Below, piece by piece: positions 6,154 through 8,318 of a stretch of 8,318 nucleotides of DNA (positions are counted from its first letter, which is position 1; every line of letters starts with the position of its first letter). The notes under the pieces are model-generated. The model was not told the DNA's origin. It saw only the letters and a list, made by a program, of their open reading frames with translations, and did no database searches. A program made the translations under genes and the position numbers. Source of the stretch: an uncultured Oscillibacter sp. (GTDB lineage Bacteria; Bacillota; Clostridia; Oscillospirales; Oscillospiraceae); assembly GCA_905236835.1 (NCBI GenBank), contig CAJOQY010000262.1, positions 1-8,318 on the forward strand, in the 5' to 3' direction.

Positions 6154-6182
6154 ATAATATTTAATATATTTTAATATATTAT
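6153..6182. repeat. A/T-only block between convergent stops, with a tandem 10-base repeat
   Basis: Thirty consecutive A/T bases fill the whole gap between the stop codons of the CAP-domain gene and the minus-strand peptidase gene. TTAATATATT occurs twice in tandem (6161-6170 and 6171-6180), and TAATATATTA (6172-6181) is a perfect palindrome. No GC-rich terminator is present between these two convergent genes. Confidence 0.6.
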
Positions 6183-6796
6183 CACGCCGAAAAAATAATC
6201 ATGCCGCCTTTTTCGTCAAATCCGGTGTCCCAGAGCCGATCAAAATCCAGCCAGCGCGGGCTGCCGTAAGTCACGGCCTGTACCCGGAATCCGGCGCCGG
6301 GATTTAAATCATGATTATCATCATAGCCCATGAGCAAAAACCAGTGCCATGTATAAAAATCAAATTCCGGCTTGCCGTGGCGCAGTAATAAAAACGGAAT
6401 CGGATACCCGGCGTTGATTTGCGAAACAACGCGGTCCCGCGCCGCCTGATAAGATTGGCTCCCATGGAACGCGCCGACGGAAAGCCCGGTCTGATTCACG
6501 TCCCGGAGATATTGCGTAAATCCCTCCTGATAAATTTCCAGCCGGTCCACGCCGCGCATACGCGGCCCCAGTACGCGTTTCATATGGCGGGATAAATCCA
6601 GATAATCCGCCCGCGTGATTTGTTCCGGGTTAAACTTGATCATATTTTGATACCCCATGCGCAAGGCGAAATAGACGCACGAATCACACGCCGTCACCGC
6701 CGCGCAGCCGCCCATACGCATGAATATATCCGGAAACCAGTCCTGATTCCATCCGTAAGCGCCGTCAATCGTGAAATGCCTTAATTCCTGTCTCAT
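6182..6796 (-). CDS. papain-like cysteine peptidase candidate (C39-like), function unknown
   Basis: This 204-residue protein is probably a cysteine peptidase of the papain/C39-like fold or an inactive relative. The segment MGGCAAVTACDSCVYFAL (28-45) puts C31 at the start of a helix, as for a catalytic cysteine. WHWFLLMGYDD (150-160) has the histidine at H151 followed by a hydrophobic strand, as in C39-type enzymes. The late TYGSPRWLDFDRLW is a typical closing strand. The usual glutamine six residues before the cysteine is missing; Q18 is an alternative but sits further away, and the third catalytic residue is unclear. There is no signal peptide or membrane segment, so it is predicted to be cytoplasmic. 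I start at ATG 6796; an in-frame GTG at 6811 would add five residues, and neither has a strong Shine-Dalgarno. It converges on the CAP-domain gene. No substrate or maturation partner is visible nearby. Confidence 0.68.
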   Translation of the reverse strand: MRQELRHFTIDGAYGWNQDWFPDIFMRMGGCAAVTACDSCVYFALRMGYQNMIKFNPEQITRADYLDLSRHMKRVLGPRMRGVDRLEIYQEGFTQYLRDVNQTGLSVGAFHGSQSYQAARDRVVSQINAGYPIPFLLLRHGKPEFDFYTWHWFLLMGYDDNHDLNPGAGFRVQAVTYGSPRWLDFDRLWDTGFDEKGGMIIFSA

Positions 6797-6831
6797 GATG
6801 ATAAATTCCACTTCTTTTCGTTGATATAATC

Positions 6832-6874
6832 ATATGCTTTGATATTAAAATTATATTTTATTATCAAAGCATAT
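6832..6874. repeat. AT-rich palindromic hairpin upstream of the peptidase gene
   Basis: ATATGCTTTGATA (6832-6844) is the exact reverse complement of 6862-6874. Inside, after one T-T mismatch, TAAAA (6846-6850) pairs with TTTTA (6856-6860), leaving a five-base loop. Because of the symmetry, TTGATA and TATCAA are 17 bases apart on both strands, so a weak promoter for the peptidase gene could lie inside it. Alternatively, the TTTTAT after 6874 gives a terminator-like look on the plus strand. An operator for a dimeric regulator is a third possibility. Confidence 0.6.
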
Positions 6875-6898
6875 TTTTATTAATTTGTAAAGAGAACA

Positions 6899-7020
6899 TC
6901 AGGCGAAAATCACGGCGCGGCGTTTTGACAGGGGATTTATGGGTTTTTGTTGAAATTGATAAAAATTCCCGCGGCCTTTTTTCACCCGGATTTGACGCGC
7001 GTTCCGTGATTTTTACCTGA
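6899..7020. repeat. long imperfect inverted repeat
   Basis: The arm 6899-6915 (TCAGG, two bases, AAAATCACGG) matches the reverse complement of 7004-7020 in 15 of 17 positions. Pairing continues inward for a few GC pairs (6918-6922 with 6998-7001, one bulge). A nested stem pairs 6931-6940 with 6959-6970 with a two-base bulge. Transcribed on either strand, this would fold into a long stem with an inner hairpin. It could be a structured RNA, paired operators or a miniature mobile element. Confidence 0.55.
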
Positions 7021-7026
7021 CTGTCC

Positions 7027-7050
7027 GGAAAATTTTCCATGATTTTCATG
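7027..7050. repeat. two adjacent small palindromes
   Basis: GGAAAATTTTCC (7027-7038) is a perfect 12-base palindrome. CATGA-TTT-TCATG (7038-7050) follows with a shared base. Such sites often bind dimeric regulators, but no regulator is identified here. Confidence 0.4.
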
Positions 7051-7261
7051 CAAAACATATCTGATTTTTGAAAAAACGTCACAAAAAATACGCACATTAC
7101 TCTATCACAATCCCACATTTCGCTATATGAATTCCGCACAAAATCCAGTAGAATTTATATCAAAGCTATTGGGGATTTTCACTGTTACGCTTGTTTCATG
7201 ATCCGCTTTCGCCGGTTGATCTTTCTCAAGCCGCGTGACGATTCCCGACGGCGCAATGATT

Positions 7262-7268
7262 AAGGAGG
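7262..7268 (+). promoter_or_regulatory. consensus ribosome binding site of the sugar-binding protein gene
   Basis: AAGGAGG is a full match to the Shine-Dalgarno consensus and ends 8 bases before ATG 7277. It fixes the start of the lipoprotein and predicts strong translation, as expected for a binding protein needed in excess over its membrane partners. Confidence 0.85.
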
Positions 7269-7276
7269 GTCTCCGC

Positions 7277-8318
7277 ATGAACAATCACGGCAAACTTCGC
7301 AAACTTTCCGTTCTGCTTCTGGCCGTCGTCATGGTACTGACGCTGGCCGCGTGCGGCGGCGGCAACGCCAATTCCGGCGGTAACGCCAACGCGGGCGCTG
7401 AGGAATCTTCCGGCGATACCGGATCTTCCGGCTCCGGCGGCTCGGCCACCGCGCTGGAAGTCAAAATCTGGGACAATACCCAGCTGGCCGGACTGCGGGA
7501 AATCGCCGCGGAATGGACCGCCATTTCCGGAATCCCCGTGAACATTCAGGTCGTTACATGGGATGACTATTGGACGCTTCTTGAGGCCGGCGCTTCCGGC
7601 GGACAGATGCCCGACGTGTTCTGGATGCACTCCAATACCGCCCAAATGTACATGGAAGCGAATAAATTGCTTGATCTGACGGATTATATCAATCATTCGG
7701 ATGTGATTGATCTGGCGAATTATTACGACGGCATTACCCGGTTATATTCCCTCGACGGCAAACAGTTCGCCGTGCCGAAAGACCATGACACCATCGCGCT
7801 GTTGTATAATAAAGCCCTGTTCGACGCCGCCGGCGTGGAATATCCCACGGACAACTGGACTTGGGATGATTATTATGAAGCCGGCAAAGCCATTACCGAA
7901 GCCGGAGCCGGTTCTTATTACGGCGTGGCCATGAACACGACGAACGATCAGGACGGCTGGTTTAATATTATCTATTCTTACGGCGGCTATGTGATTTCCG
8001 AGGATCACAAGACCTCCGGATGGGACAATCCCAACACGAAAGAGGCCATGGAATTTGTCGGCAAACTCTGCTCCGACGTATTCGCGCCGCAGAACGTCGT
8101 ATCCGAAAACGGTACGGACACGATGTTTAATAACGGCCTCGCCGCTATGATTACGCAGGGTTCTTGGATGATTAAATCTTTCTATGACGATGACGACGCC
8201 TTTAATGAGGACGGCAGTCAGAATTACGCGTGGGTCATGCTTCCGTATCACGACGCCAACGGCGACGGCGCGCCGCAGAAAGAAGAACGCTGCTCGCTTT
8301 ACAACGGCCTCGGCTGGG
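7277..8318 (+). CDS. ABC transporter sugar-binding lipoprotein (family 1), 3' end beyond window
   Basis: The open frame begins at ATG 7277 and runs off the window after 347 complete codons, so the C-terminus is missing; family members have about 420-480 residues. A lipoprotein signal peptide is clear: basic start KLRK (6-9), hydrophobic core (11-22) and lipobox LAAC with C26 as the lipidated cysteine. A Gly/Ser/Asn-rich linker (27-57) joins the anchor to the binding domain. The body has typical family 1 solute-binding traits: LEVKIWDNTQ at the first strand, GQMPDVFWMHS (109-119), FAVPKDHDTIALLYNKALFDAAGV, and WTWDDYYEAGKAIT. It would catch a sugar or oligosaccharide outside the membrane and pass it to permease subunits, whose genes may follow downstream of the window. 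The ligand cannot be read from the sequence. Glycine, aspartate and asparagine are frequent. Confidence 0.9.
   Translation, partial: MNNHGKLRKLSVLLLAVVMVLTLAACGGGNANSGGNANAGAEESSGDTGSSGSGGSATALEVKIWDNTQLAGLREIAAEWTAISGIPVNIQVVTWDDYWTLLEAGASGGQMPDVFWMHSNTAQMYMEANKLLDLTDYINHSDVIDLANYYDGITRLYSLDGKQFAVPKDHDTIALLYNKALFDAAGVEYPTDNWTWDDYYEAGKAITEAGAGSYYGVAMNTTNDQDGWFNIIYSYGGYVISEDHKTSGWDNPNTKEAMEFVGKLCSDVFAPQNVVSENGTDTMFNNGLAAMITQGSWMIKSFYDDDDAFNEDGSQNYAWVMLPYHDANGDGAPQKEERCSLYNGLGW

Larger units (their letters stand above)
6797..7276. other. gene-free, repeat-rich spacer
   Basis: About 480 bases carry no gene I can support. A 91-codon minus-strand frame (6864-7139) starts at GTG without a ribosome binding site and has no recognisable domain. 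The stretch holds an AT-rich hairpin (6832-6874), a long imperfect inverted repeat (6899-7020), two small palindromes (7027-7050) and the leader of the sugar-binding protein gene. I find no confident promoter for that gene. The spacer may hold regulatory sites, a small RNA or a worn mobile element; the sequence alone does not decide. Confidence 0.6.

Noticed and set aside
6864..7139. 91-codon minus-strand frame in the spacer
   Set aside because: GTG start without a ribosome binding site, no domain, and it runs through the inverted repeats; treated as non-coding.
7180..7215. Catabolite-repression (cre-like) site before the sugar-binding gene
   Set aside because: Words such as GAAAGCG on the minus strand resemble part of the consensus, but the symmetric half is missing.
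7060..7260. Promoter for the sugar-binding protein gene
   Set aside because: Several -10-like words (TATATG, TAGAAT, CATGAT) lack a -35 partner at 16-18 bases; I could not choose one.
6797..7276. tRNA, CRISPR array or known riboswitch in the spacer
   Set aside because: No cloverleaf, no regularly spaced direct repeats and no recognisable riboswitch core were found.
7226..8251. Long minus-strand frames opposite the sugar-binding protein gene
   Set aside because: The plus strand has a clear lipobox, family motifs and a consensus ribosome site; the minus frames are antisense by-products.

Overview
The window looks like a chromosomal segment of a low-complexity-spacer Firmicute, most likely a member of the class Clostridia. 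This is an inference from the gene set: a NudF-type ADP-ribose pyrophosphatase, SmpB, an ExoA-type AP endonuclease, a bacterial FatA/FatB-like acyl-ACP thioesterase, a secreted CAP-domain protein and a Gram-positive style lipoprotein sugar-binding protein. Good Shine-Dalgarno sequences and extended -10 promoters agree with this. Most genes are rich in CG-containing codons (GCG, CGC, CGG), while many spacers are built only of A and T.

Layout. Positions 1-605 carry nudF on the minus strand. It is divergent from smpB (805-1269, plus), which is followed 9 bases later by a cyclophilin gene (1279-1890). Two near-consensus promoters sit back to back between nudF and smpB. A minus-strand gene of unknown function (2045-2794), visibly AT-richer than its neighbours, converges on the cyclophilin and is divergent from exoA (2907-3668, plus). 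The thioesterase gene (3705-4505) follows exoA with no terminator between them. A short spacer with a strong hairpin precedes a secreted CAP-domain protein gene (4588-6153). A minus-strand papain-like peptidase candidate (6182-6796) converges on it. A gene-free stretch of about 480 bases (6797-7276), full of inverted repeats, leads to the start of an ABC transporter sugar-binding lipoprotein gene (7277 to the window edge, incomplete).

How the genes fit together. Most are housekeeping genes: nucleotide-sugar clean-up, ribosome rescue, protein folding, DNA base-excision repair and fatty-acid release. There are two envelope or secreted products and one nutrient-uptake gene. I do not see a defence system, phage, transposase, CRISPR array, tRNA or rRNA. 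I found no convincing new multi-gene system.

The points most worth a second look are: smpB appears to start with ACG; the unknown gene has its promoter, ribosome binding site and ATG in one reading frame and the rest of its coding sequence in another; gene ends are repeatedly followed by blocks made only of A and T; a terminator-like hairpin faces the wrong way between two plus-strand genes; and the 6797-7276 spacer is rich in paired structures.
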